From the NCBI GenBank assembly GCA_000231825.2, contig JH720296.1, positions 1,764,683 to 1,828,682 on the forward strand: a DNA stretch of 64,000 nucleotides, given 5' to 3'. The notes beneath the pieces were generated by a model, which did no database searches, was not told the DNA's origin, and saw only the letters and a list, made by a program, of their open reading frames with translations. Made by a program: the position numbers and the translations under genes. The stretch comes from Tetrahymena elliotti 4EA (taxonomy: Eukaryota; Ciliophora; Oligohymenophorea; Hymenostomatida; Tetrahymenidae). This document shows positions 37,876 to 50,928 of the stretch, piece by piece. The first letter of the stretch is position 1, and each line of letters begins with the position of its first letter.

Positions 37876-38285
37876 CAAAATTTTTTAATTTCTTCTTCTA
37901 TCAATCTATGTTGAGAATAAAGAAGCGAAAAAAAAAAAATTCTTTCTAAATGCTATTTCTAATTAATAATCTGAAAAACTTTTCAAGCAATTTTTATGCT
38001 TATTTTGATTTATCAGAAAAGATAATAACATAAATAAAAATATAACAATGTTCTTTTACAAATATAAATTAATTAAATTTTTGTTTTAGGTTTTTTTAGT
38101 GTAATAAAAAGCAAATTATAGACAATTCCCCAGAATATTAATAGCAATTAGACCTTTCAAATTTTCTTTAATTGAATAGAAAGTAGAAGTATGAAAAAAT
38201 AAAATAAATTATTGTAATTATTTAATAACTAAAAAAAATTTAAATAAATATCAAAATTAAATAAAAACCTGCTAACCTGATAAAA

Positions 38286-41200
38286 ATGATAACCTTTATC
38301 AAAACTATTTTACTAGTAACTTTGATAAAAATTGTTATAGGAACCTAGCTTTGTAGCATAGGATGCTAAGATTGCATAATAAATAGTGAACAAAACACCT
38401 GCTAGAAATGTTAATAAGGATATTTATTAAAAGGTAACACCTGTTAATATTCTGAATGCCAACCTAATCTCTACTTCCAAGCTAATACCAGTGTTACTCA
38501 AGATGCGGAACCTGTTGGAAACTGTTTATCTATATGCAAACCGCTTAGTGATATAGATCTAATCTCAAACACCTGCTAAGAATAGATTTAATGCTCTTCA
38601 TCTTCCTCAACCTAGTTAAATCTTCAAAATACTGGGATACCTTTAGACTTCTTCATTTACTAATCCAAGTATTATGTATCACTATAAATTGGGTACTTAT
38701 CAGTCTATAACATTGATGGCTTGTACCTCATCAAAAATTTAAATTACATTTATGGTGATGTGAAGGTTATAAATTTAAATGATTAGGTTTTAGTTTTATC
38801 ATAAGATTAGTAAATCTTCGTTTGGGATATTTTTAATGAAAGTAGGTAAATGATCTTTGCAAATGAAAACAAAATTTGGAGTTCTTACTAAATTGAAATA
38901 GTTTCTTACCTTAATCAATACATAGCTATTTATGGAACACCAAAAGATAATACGACCAACTTTTAAATAATATATGATTTAAATTCAAACAAATAGCAAA
39001 ATTCATAATTAATTTAGATAGGACTAATAACTCAAAAAACAATATTTTTTGAAAGCTATTATTTGATTTAAAATGACTCAGAATTACTTATTTTTGAAAT
39101 TAGTTATTAATAATAAAATAATTTAAATTAGAAACAATTATTTAGTGTTAAATCATAAATTTCTGATCAAATTTAGTAAATTATCTTAACAAAAGAACAA
39201 AATGTCTACTTTTTAGTTCTGAATAATTCAATAGTCTAATTAGACATGACTAACCAATCAAGTAAAGAAGTAATATAATTACCTCTAATAAAAAAAGTAA
39301 AAATTATTTAACTAGAAAACAACTCAAATTAAACACACTTTATAATTCAAACTGATAACTCGATTTAAAGTTATAATAAAGTTTTGAATTCTACCAATCT
39401 TACTATTAGTGACATAGATAATTAAATATAAGACTTTGAAGTGGGAAATTTTTCTGGAATCAACAATTAGTTGATAATTTTAAAAAACAATCAATAATTA
39501 GATCTTTATAATTTTGATGAAAACAACCAAATTCAATTTATTTTAATTTAAGAAATACAACTAGATATGCCTTAAAAAGCTTTGAAAAAAGTGTAATTAG
39601 ATAGATCACAAAATAGATCATAATAATCTTACTAACCATTTTAAATATCGTTTTTTACTCCAACTTAAATATAAGTGATTCAAAAAAATAAAAATAACCT
39701 CTCAACAAAAATAATTACAAATTTTAATCTGCCTTTCCCTACCCCTGATAATTAGGTTATTTCTATGGTCCAAACATATTAACCTTCTATTCTCATTTCG
39801 TGTCATTTGAATGGAGATATTAATTTCTATGACTCTTCAAAAGGAATAAATATATGGCATTTATAAAAAAAAAATTATAATTACTAGCCATGTTTGTAAC
39901 TAGGCAAATTTTATGATAATAAAATAGTTGCATTGATGAAATAAACACTATACCTTATTGACCCAGTTACCTAAATAACTTTGAACTAAATAAATAATTT
40001 ACAAAACATCATTTAAATGAGTGTAAATTATGATAGGCTGGCTATAAATTATGATAATTGCATTTAAATTTTTTCTTCAGAGCTGAAAAGTTTATTTTTG
40101 CAATGTATGACTTCTTATTCAAGTAATAACATCAACATAACTTTAAGCGACAATCTAAAAATAATAATTCAAAAATAACAACAAATTTTACTTTATTAAA
40201 TAGACATTTCTTAACAACAAGCAGTCTTATTAAATACACAATCTTTGAGTAATACTATAAAATATTTTGATTTTATAAAAATTTATAAATCTGATCAAGA
40301 TATTATTCAGAATAACTTTTTTATTGATGAGATAACCACTTTTGATAGTTAAAGTAATTTTTGCATATATGATTCTTCTCTAACGTTAGTGTACTAAATA
40401 AAGATTGCTTAATTATCATCAACTATTATAGCAAAAAGAGTAACAAATGATAATTAGGTTTATTTTGTAGCAGGAGAAACACTTAAAAAAGGTTCGTATT
40501 CAACCTTTTGCATATCAAAATAATTTAATTAACCCTTTTTGATAAGTACAAATGTATTTTACCCTATTATGGAAGATCCAATAAAAGTAACCAATGGCTA
40601 TGGAAATACTTTTTATTAAGTTAATAGAGTAATGATAACAACTACATATTCAATGATTAAAGAGTATGAGATAGATATTTAAAGAAATATCACATATATT
40701 AGCAGGCATTAATTTATTAATAAAGAAACAGTTGTTACAGTAATAAAGAATTCAGTTGGATCATAATTAAATTGTATTAATTATTTAGGAACACTTTCTG
40801 GATAAATTTATAGCTCTAAATTTTAATAAACAAGATATTAAAAAATCCCCGCATAAATTATGCTAAAATCTAGTAAAGATTAAATTCAAGAAGTAATATC
40901 TAGTGAATAAATTGGTATGTATTTTGTAAGAACAAATGAATAAATTTCATCTATATAAACCTTTAATCATAAATTTATTGAATATTTAAATCCTTAGCTA
41001 CCAACTGACAAACCATTTTCTTCATTTAGATTGACCTAAAAAAGATAAAGCATTATGTGTTGGAATAGTTAGTAGGTTCTTTTAGTAATGTATAATAATA
41101 CTCAATCTAAGAAAATTTACTATAAAGGTATGGATCAAATTAATGGATGGGTTTATGATTCAATTTTAAGTTAGTTTTATATCTATGGAACTAGTTTACT

Positions 41201-44200
41201 TTAATTTGATTCATCTTTAAACTTGATTCAAACTGTAATTAGTTAGTAGTAAAATATAACACTTCTTTCATGCCTGGATGATTAATCAATACTTGCTTGC
41301 AGTGTTAGTAAAACTTTATTCATAATATTTAATAAAGGCTCAAACTAAATTTAAAAAATAAATGTGAGTGGATTCAAAAATTAATTTTTGATAAGTTTAG
41401 ATAAATAGTATTCTTCTATTTACTTATTTGCAGACCAAATACAGATATATAACTATAATGGTTCCTTTAATTCAACCTATAACAGTCTTACTACAAATTT
41501 TAAGAGCTGCAACATTTATTCTACTTAAAATTTATTTCTGTCAAATGAATGTAATATCATTTATTATTTAAAATTATTTAAAAACTTTTTTTTATTATAA
41601 AATAGACATTTATTTTATTGACAGGCTAACATTGCAGCCAAATCAAAACTATATAGGTCCTTAATCTTTAGTAATAGTTAATTTTATTTATATTGAATTT
41701 TTACAATATGTTGCACTCTATTGTGGTAATAATTTCTTTGCCTAAGTTTACATTATTGACACAAAAACTATGAAAACTATTTAAAGTGTTAATAATCCAT
41801 TTCCTGAAAATTCATAAGGGTTAGTTTTAAAACTAGATTTTGATTATAATGATGCATATCTTTTTTATTTAGATCAATTAGGTAATTTATACTTTTTTGG
41901 TGTAGGTACATCAATAACTATTAAAAAAAACTTTAAAATAACTGAGGTTGTAGATAAAAATGAGTAATTGGTAAGCTATTCTTTTAACAATAGAAGTAAT
42001 GATATGTTTGTTTATAGTACAAACTCTATCTATTACATAGATTATAGTTATACCTCAAAAGAATATTCAGCTGAGTAAAATGAGCCAAATAAATTATTTG
42101 CTGTAATACCTATTGATAATAAAAATAAAGAGTTTTTATTTTTTAATAAAGATAATACAATATTTAGATATTCTAAATTTAGCATTAATTTTATTAACAA
42201 ATTAAATAGTTCTTCTTAAATTAAGGATTTGATTTATGACACTACTAATGATACCTTAATAATTGCATTAACAGATACAGTTTTATTTTATAATAAATAT
42301 TAGAGCACTTAAAATGATCTATCAATATCAAATGCTGTGGCTGTTTAGTAGATTTTATTTCACAAATTCTTACTACCTAATGTGTATTTAACCTACTAGA
42401 AACAAATTATACACTGCGATATCAAAACAGCAAAGATTTTAAATGTCATTTAATTATAGTAATCAGTCATAATAACCATACATTAATCAAACTAAAATAA
42501 TGATAAACTATTTATAGGGTTAAGTAATGGTATGGTACTGTAATATAACTTAAATGATTAAACGTACTATTATTATAGTATCTCAAACCAAAGTCCAGTT
42601 TATGCATCTATAATAACAATAATATTATTGGAAAATGAATAAATTGGCTTTTTTGCCACAACAACAGGTATTGTTCTTAAAATTGATATCTAAAAATAAT
42701 AATTTTTAGAGCAAATTAATCTAATTAGCTTGGTCAATGAAGATCCTTTATCTCTTTTAGCTGGTTTTGGTTATGATAATATTTATTAAAGATATATTTT
42801 CTTCTTTAATGGATAAAAGTGGAGCTATATCTGGAATATTTCTACTCAGAAATAAGAAAAATACTTATCACTACCTATAGCTTATACTAACAAAATTAAA
42901 ATAAGCTAAGATTTCATCATAATTTCTTGCATGTTTTAAATTAATTTTTATTCGCTTTAACAAAATATTTAACTAATAACAATCATTAAAAAGAACTTCA
43001 TAACAGATTAAATCACAGATTATAAACTTGTTAATAATAACATTGTAATAATCTTTTTTATTTATAAGGTTGAAGTGTTTATAATACAATCAACAGGTAA
43101 CAGTGTACTAATATTCTAATAATAATATAACTATCCAAGATTTTTAGGATATATATTTAATTAATCAAATAACTTTCTAAAAATTTATGGTTTGCATTAA
43201 TCAGGAGTTTTTGAAAACGATTTTAGTATAAGCATCCAATAAGATAATAGTATATCAAAGTGTTCAACTTCTATCTCAGGAAATGATATCTTTTACTTAA
43301 AGTAAAAAATCAATAATATATACCCAAGATAAGAATTAATAGATACAATAAATGGTCAATAAACTACTAACCAGTAATCATGGGCAAATTTAATATACTT
43401 ACAAATTGGTAATAACTAACTTAGTAATATTAACTAATTCATTTCTTAGAATTAGTTTTAAAATTCTTAATTTATTTTCTCCGCTGATGCTAATGTCCAG
43501 TAAATATATCTTATGGTTTCCAACAACACATTCTAATAATATCAAAAGCCATCTTTTTAACTATTCAATTATGATTTAAAATTTGTGAATTCAACTGGAT
43601 AGACAGTAGTAACTTTTAATCAAGCAACTCAATAAATTAAATTTTAGAATATTACGATATCAAATTAATGCATTGATATGTCTTAGATATAAATAACCAA
43701 TATTAATCAAGTAATCATTAATTTTATGAACATCCTCTAAATATCTGAATGTAATAGAACAGTAGTATAACAAAATTTTATGACATTTGAGAATGTTTCT
43801 GAAGTTTATATCTACAATTTAAATATATCATCTAATGTGTTGCAAAAAAATTCTAAAATAAATTTCTTTGCTTTCGAAAATATTAATAAAATCATTTTTG
43901 ATAAAATAACAATTCAGGATAATAATTATTTGACTTCAATTTTTTCTTTCATAAAAGTTAACAAAATAAATATTTCAAACATTACAATAACTGATAATAA
44001 AAATAATATTATTTTACAGAATAAGAATCTAAGATTTTTAGATTAATAAAAATTAATAGAATTCTAATACCCCACATCTATCCTAAATTTCTTTGGATGT
44101 TAAAGTGTTAGTTTATCTCATTTAAATTTCAGTTCTAACAATGAAATATAGCTGATAAAATCATATAATTAATATGTGATGAATGATGTAATTATTCTTC

Positions 44201-47200
44201 TCTTTAACGATGAAATCTAGATTCTAGATACTGAGATTTCATCAAACAAAATGTCAAATAACTAAATAATATATATTCAAAATTAAAAGGTTACAAATAA
44301 AAATATGACCTATAAAAATAATTAAGGCAGTTTTACTATTGCTAAATCTGAATATACATCTGTCTATCAAAGTACCTTTGAAAATAATACATCTTCAAAT
44401 GGTGGAGCTATTTATTTCCAGAATATCTAAGGTTAACTTATATTTACTTAGGTTTTATTTTAGAAAAATGAAGCAAAAAGCAGTGGAGGTGCTTTATATT
44501 TTGAAAATTTAGATAATTGCTAAATTTCTTTTGATGACTCTACTTTAATAACTAAAAATAAGGCTTTAATAGGAGGAGGTTTAAGAATTGTTTAAAATAG
44601 CAATAATTACGATTAATTACCTCCAAACTTCCCTTTCTACTAAAATGTCAAAAATAATACTGCTGATATCTATGGTGATGATTCAGCTACTTATTTACAA
44701 TAAATTGTTGTAGAAAATGATAAGATGTCAGATTAAAATCAATATGAATTCTCATTTATGAAAAATAAAACATACGTTTCATCTGTTAATTTATCTTTTA
44801 AATATATATCTATTGCTTAAGTTGACAATTTTTAAAGTGGTGGTTAACTAAACTTGAAAATTTTTATCATAGATAATTATAATAGATATCTTTCATTTTC
44901 ATAAGAAAAGTTACTTAATTCATAATATCCTCTTGATATCGAAGATGAGCTTAAAAATATTTAAATTACAATAAATAACTTTGAAACTAGTGAAACATAA
45001 CTAATTGGTGAAAAAATTTTGAATTATAAATAATATAATACCAATAACTTTGCATTCTAACTAACTGGATTGTCAATATAAGGGGTATTAGTAACATAAT
45101 AATTCCTCTAAATTGACTCTAGCATATTCGACCCCACACAATTACAAAATTCGATATTACTAATACTTTAATTCAGAAACTGTCAAACAGGTGAAATAAT
45201 TTAAGAATAAACTTCAAAAATAAATACATGTAAGTATTGCTCTGTTGGATCTTATTAATTGATTGATCCAATCTAATTATTATAGAAAGAACAACAAAAT
45301 AAAATTGATATCAAAAATGAATGTAATACTTGTCCTTCATCAGCAATTAAATGTGAAGGTAAAACTATTTAAATTAAAAATGGCTTTTGGAGATAAAATA
45401 ACTTTACTGATGAAATATTACAATGTAATCCTAATATTGGATCTTGCATGGCAGAAGATCCTTAAAGCATAAATTATTGTTCAGTTGGTTATATAGGACC
45501 TTTATGCCAACAATGCGATATTCTAGGAGATACTTGGAATCAAAATCGTTACAGTGAATCATTTACAAAAGGTATTTGTAAAGAGTGTTTAGAATTATAA
45601 ATATAATGGATGTTTCTAATTCTTAAGTATTCCGCCACTATTTTGTATTTCCTTTACACAGTCTTTGTTTTTATAAGGTCATTTAAATATTCCTAAAGCT
45701 GCTACTATTTAAGGCGTATGAGACTTTTACCTATATCAAAGAACTCTATCTTAGATTAATCTGGATTTTTTATCAAAATAATTATTAGTTATTATTAACT
45801 GTCTTCACTTCTCATACCTTAAACAGAAATTTTGTCAGTGAATATAAACATTTTTAATAATGTTTTTGGATAGACTGATAGATAGATTACTCTAGGAACA
45901 GATTGCATTGTAAGTAAAGATTTGATAAGACATTTAGGGAAGGTTTAATTTTATTCAATCCTTCAATTTTTAAATCCTTTAGCTTTACTGATTCTAACTT
46001 TATTAACAATTACTGTTTTGAAATTCGCTCTTAAAAATAAAATAAAAAGCTACTATTACTCTACATTTATTCATATTTTTTTGGTTTTTTTTTAGGTTAG
46101 TCAAATATCATATTTCTGTAAATTACTCACCTGTTAATAAATAGGAAAATAATCATTAAATCCACTAGATCTAGAAAAGGAATGTTCAGATAAACAAATA
46201 ATTAAATATGTTTATCCAAGTTCTATTTTAATATTGCTATTCTGGACTTTTTTACCAATAATATTTTTGCTAAAAATAAGAAGGAATAAAGGTCTTCTTA
46301 ACTATTGTAAAATAAAGTACAATTATGGATATTATTACTCTGAACTTAAAAATGATTTTTACTATTGGGAGTTCATAAGGATTTATTTAAAAATAATACT
46401 TATTTATGTCTATACTCTTCTCCAATATAACTATCAAACTCTTTCTGCAAGTGCTTCATCTATCTTAATAGCTGTTTACATATTTATGCTAAAGAAATTA
46501 AAACCATTTATATCTTAAAAACTACTAGATAGCGAAACTTTAGGCTATATATTTATATGTTTGAAGATTTAGTTATCTTAAATTTAAATTCAAAACACTA
46601 AGGAAGTAATAGAAGTATTTATCGTTTCTTTAGATCTGTTTTTTTTCTTTTATTGTGGATTAATTGTTGTTATTGTCAAAGCTAGGAAAAATGATAACCT
46701 AGTTGCTAGCATGTTAAGAAATATGTTATAATTATTATTGCCTAAAAAGATATACAACGAGATCTTAAAAAAAAGAGTTACCTTTAAGACCTATCTTCTA
46801 TGGAAGTTTATCTCTAAAAATATTTCAAATATTATAGGATAAAAGGCCCAATAGAATATAAACTAATTAGCTTCAAAATATTAATCATAGTCACAATCTG
46901 GGGTATTGCAATTAACAGAAAGTAAGAAATAATTTTCCATCAAAATAGTTTTTTTTAATCATCATTATTAAAATAAAAAATAGGTCCTAAAAAAAGTCCA
47001 CAAAAATAAAAATAATTTTTGTTAAAAGATCACTTAAGCTCAAGCTCAAGCTATTTATAGTCTTAAAAATAATCTAATTTTAGATTACTAAAATTCAATC
47101 ATTATTAAGATTAAACTGAAGAAGATAATATAATAGAATCATAATATAGCTAACAGACAGAAGAAAAAGATCCTAAAAAAATTTAAAGCTATTAATTGAC

Positions 47201-47264
47201 CCCTAAACAAAGTAATTTAATATTTTCTTTGCCTGAATCATAGGTATTCAAACCAGATAATTGA
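38286..47264 (+). CDS. Giant surface membrane protein: Cys-rich, beta-helix, C-terminal TM bundle
   Basis: About 2,990 residues, apparently without introns. A signal peptide (MITFIKTILLVTLIKIVIGT) is followed by Cys-rich repeats (CQDCIINSEQNTCQKCQQGY). A very long beta-rich Asn/Gln/Ile region (nt ~38650-43500) has a propeller-like look. A right-handed beta-helix-like stretch (nt ~43500-44650) contains NGGAIYFQNIQGQ and SGGALYFENLDNC. A Cys-rich segment (CKYCSVGSYQLIDP, CNTCPSSAIKCEG, CSVGYIGPLCQQCD) then precedes several membrane helices (nt ~45600-46700) and a Ser/Gln-rich cytoplasmic tail. This is the layout of large ciliate surface proteins of unknown function. Two one-base breaks interrupt the frame, at T8 41586-41593 (one T too many) and T8 46949-46956 (one too few). 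With those read through, the protein ends sensibly at TGA 47262-47264 (SLPESQVFKPDN); unshifted, it would stop at 47197-47199. Confidence 0.8.
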
Positions 47265-48305
47265 TTGTATTTATTAATTATTTTACTTTTATTATCAAAC
47301 TATATTTTTTGTATATCTTTGTTTAGATACATACTTAAACATTTTTTTATCCAAGAATTTATATTAATACAAAATTTTAATTATTATGAAAAACATTGAA
47401 ATTAAAAAAGAATTAAAATTTTCAAAAAAATCATTTAAAAATGAGGTTGAAAAAAATTTATTATTTATTTTAGAGAATTTTTTTGTCAAATTAATAATAG
47501 AAATATTAAATATTTTATATACTTGATTAAATTTACTTATTTAACTTGTCTTTGATAAAAAAAAAATATTTTTTAAATAAATAATATAAAAAAAATTTCA
47601 AATTTCCAATTCATTCCTAAATAAATCAATGAATTCATATTGCCAACTTTTAGAGTAGAGATACAATTTTAAGAGCTACCCCATTAAAGCAATATCATTT
47701 AGTTTATTTGACATGAAAGAGTTAAATATTTACTGCTCTCCAAGTGATATAAAGTATTTTTTTTGGTAGAAATTTTTAGTTAGGTTAAAAAATAATTAAA
47801 TCCTTCTAAAATATATAAAATAATTTAAAAAATATATTGATTTTTTTATTTATCAAATAAATTTGATATGTTTTAAAATGAAATAAAGTAAATAACATTT
47901 TTAAAAAATGAAATTAACTTCATATTATCTAAATAATGAAATTATTCAAAGAATTTCCATAAGATGTATTTATCACTTGGTCTTTTAAAAATACAGCAAC
48001 AATTTTTTTTCAGTAAAAATAAACTTTTTTCCTAAATTTTATTAAAACAATTATTCTTCATGACAAATGACTATCATTAATACAAATATGTATTCTTTTT
48101 ATGATTAGTATTTATTCTTTTAGTCAAATAAATGAAGAAACATAAAAATTACGAAATTATTCACCATCTTTATTCTCTAGTTCTATTGGAAGAAATAATG
48201 ACATAAAATGTAAGCTAATTATAAAAATTATATTTTATATTAGTAAGTTAGTAATTAATCTTGTAATTATCTATTTTTTTAAGTTAAAATTTTACTTGTA
48301 TGTGA
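47265..48305. other. Intergenic spacer
   Basis: A+T-rich, between two plus-strand genes. No gene, RNA or repeat recognised. Confidence 0.45.
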
Positions 48306-50261
48306 ATGAGCACAAATCCAAATCTAATTAAAATACAAAATAACTTATCTAAAGAGTTTTAAAAATGGAAATTCTAAAGAGAATAAAATCATAATCAAGT
48401 TATAGATGACATTTAAAGGTCTTCTTTGTTCTTTAAATTTTCTAAAGCATAATCCAAATAAGATATGCTCAACCCTAGTAGCATAAGCTCACAAAATTTA
48501 AACAAAATGAATTTTACATCACCAAAAACAAATAATCCTACTAAAGCACTTAGTTCTTCATTAAGCAATTTTAGAAAAACCATTATAATAGATGGCATTA
48601 AAGATAAAAATCATGTATATAACTAGCTATTTAATTCTCAAGAAAACTTGCCTTTTGTACCTTATATAAATGAAAGAGATAAGCTTGGAAGGTTAGTCAA
48701 AGATGTAAGATCATATTTTATATAATAGAAAACTTTATTTTTTATTAATATTATAAAATTTAGTTTGAAAAGAGTGATGTAAAAATTAATGATGTAAACA
48801 TAGTGAATCAAATTTCAAATAACCAAAGGCGCTTGCATTTTCAACCTACATTACATGCAATTTCCTATGAAGATTTGAGCTAAAAGAACTCATCATTACC
48901 TTCAGAAAATATTCATGATGATTTAGAAACATAAAAATAAAATGCTAAAAAATTAAATTAATCTAAACACTAAAAATCTCTATCAAACATCCCTTACAGC
49001 TCTCAGAATAACAATTCTACAAATCTACCAGATAAAATGCGTAGCTCCACATTTTACTCAACAATTAGCAATAAAGGATAAAGCTCGAATAAGGTAAATT
49101 GAATATTTTAACTAATTTATAACTTTGTTGATGATATATTCTAACTAAACAATTGAACATAAATTAAAGAAAATATTTTATTTTTAAATATAATAAAATA
49201 GTTGAATTAATTGTTAAAAGGCATAGGATCTTTCTAATAAATTTCAATGGTTAACATTCCTGAATAAAGTTTTTAAGGAAAGCATACTTTTATTGATATC
49301 AATTCTCTTTAATAAATAAACATGAACTATGATAATCATGAAAATTTTAATGAAAATTAAAGTTCTTTATTAACCCATAAATAGTCTATACCATCTCTAA
49401 ACTAACTCAATCAAAACAAAAGTTTTACTTAGCTGATATCTTATAATTCACAGCCTTGCTCTCCCTCAAGATTCATAACTAAAATATAGAGTAATAATAA
49501 TTCTCTATCTGTTGAAGAAAAAATTTTTGAGGTTGATAAAAATAAACAATTCAAATGTTCACAGGAAGAAGTTGTTAAAAAAACATAAGCATTCTATAAA
49601 AAGTATATAGACTCTAAAATAAAGAGAGAAAATCTAGAAAGTAAATAAGAGTTCCCAACTAAGTTTAAAGCTAAAGTATTGCCTCTGAAATTTCCAGAAT
49701 CAGCCAAGGCTTCTCATGCATGTAGAATACTGTTTAACCATTCTAAAAAAATTGAAAAATTTAATAAAATGATTGATAGGTATTATAAAAATATTTGTAG
49801 TAAATTTTATAAAAAATATTATTTTATTAAGAAATGATCCAAATATCTTGAATTTTGTGGTTGATAACAAATAGAAGAATACAGAAAAATATAAAAATGC
49901 TATGGAATCTTATAAGAAACGATTCTCTATTGCAGCTGGCTTTAACTTTTAAAATACTCAAAAGAAAAATGATGAAAGAAAGTAAAAGTTAAAATTAAAA
50001 GATACTCAAATAAACTTCTTAATTTTAAAGGTAGTTAAAAGAATAAAAAAGATAGCAGATTTTAGAAAAATGGGGAGAAAGAGTTGATTCATCTGAGCTA
50101 GATGATGAAGAAGAAAAGTACAGAAAAAAAATATTAAACCCAATCTTATCTAAAGAACAACAAATACAAAAAGAGAGAGAACATAAAAGAAAGGTATTTG
50201 ATGATTATGAAAAATGGTACACACTTCAAATGTATTATATAGAAAGCTCTGATAAAGCTGC
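48306..50261 (+). CDS. Unknown Ser/Asn/Lys-rich protein, five exons
   Basis: ATG 48306 (MSTNPNLIKIQNNLSKEF) gives the longest consistent frame; a second in-frame ATG is at 48465. Introns supported by GT...AG and frame continuity: 48705-48769, about 49096-49199, about 49781-49832, and about 49982-50032. The last of these rejoins NDERK to QLKEQKRQQILEKWGERV. TGA is at 50259-50261, for ~540 residues. The N-terminal two thirds are disordered and Ser/Asn/Gln-rich. The C-terminal third looks folded and helical: VLPLKFPESAKASHACRILF, KKIEKFNKMI, NILNFVVDNKQKN, YKKRFSIAAGFNF, then an acidic/basic coiled coil. I do not recognise a family. The shape suggests a cytoskeletal or ciliary accessory protein, but this is only an impression. 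Confidence 0.75.
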
Positions 50262-50928
50262 TTAACTTTGAAATGCACCCTAAAAATAATTAAAAATTGA
50301 ATCTTAATTTATTATTAAGCTATGACAGTCAATTATTAATTAGCATCTACTCCTAATAGATAGCTAATAAATGGTCTTTCTTATATGTTTATTTACTTAT
50401 CCTAATATATTTGACATGAGATCTCAATAAAATAAGATAAAAAGTGATATTTTTTTTTTAATGAGAAATATCTAAAATAATAGTAATTAATTTACCAAAA
50501 TGAAACACATAATATTCTAATCAAATTTCTTTATCATTTTTAACTTTTTTGCTAATTTACTTAAAATAAAATAAAATTTATTGAATAAAATTATTGCTAT
50601 TTTTTGAAAATTTTTTTTATAATTTGTGAAGGTTTTAGTTACATTTTTATAGGCTTTTTTACTTATAATTTATTTTGATTTGAAATAGAAACTAAGAAAA
50701 ATGAAAGAGTTTATTAAAAAAAATATGAATGTTTTAACTATCATGCTTTACATAAATTAGATATACAAATCATACTTTGAATGACTATTAAATACAAGAA
50801 AAATGTATTAATTGATAGATTGTATAAATATTTAACGATATGTAGAGGATATTAGAGTGAAAATAGTAATTCAGTCATATTTATTTTAATTTACCTGCTT
50901 ATATTTTTTTATTTTATTACTTAATAAA
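50262..50928. other. Convergent intergenic region
   Basis: Lies between the 3' ends of the preceding plus-strand gene and the isocitrate dehydrogenase gene. A+T-rich, with nothing recognised. Confidence 0.45.

Larger units (their letters stand above)
33993..38285. other. Repeat-rich spacer with gene relic
   Basis: About 4.3 kb with no intact gene. The first ~340 bp continue the kinase frame on the minus strand (GQLERQQIVERLKIKYK, then LKRNINKYSGVYHINLDF) and may be a 5' exon. Between the two blocks there is either a 43-nt intron (GTTGAA...AAAAAG) or a missing A in the 7-base run at 34054-34060. A relic of the large surface-protein gene and a diverged direct-repeat pair are listed separately. 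The remainder is A+T-rich with nothing recognised. Confidence 0.45.

Noticed and set aside
48413..48598. Minus-strand 61-codon ORF
   Set aside because: Shadow of the first exon of the plus-strand gene starting at 48306.
49982..50060. Apparent frameshift near the end of the 48306-50261 gene
   Set aside because: A 50-nt GT...AG intron (about 49982-50031) restores the frame exactly, so no break needs to be invoked.
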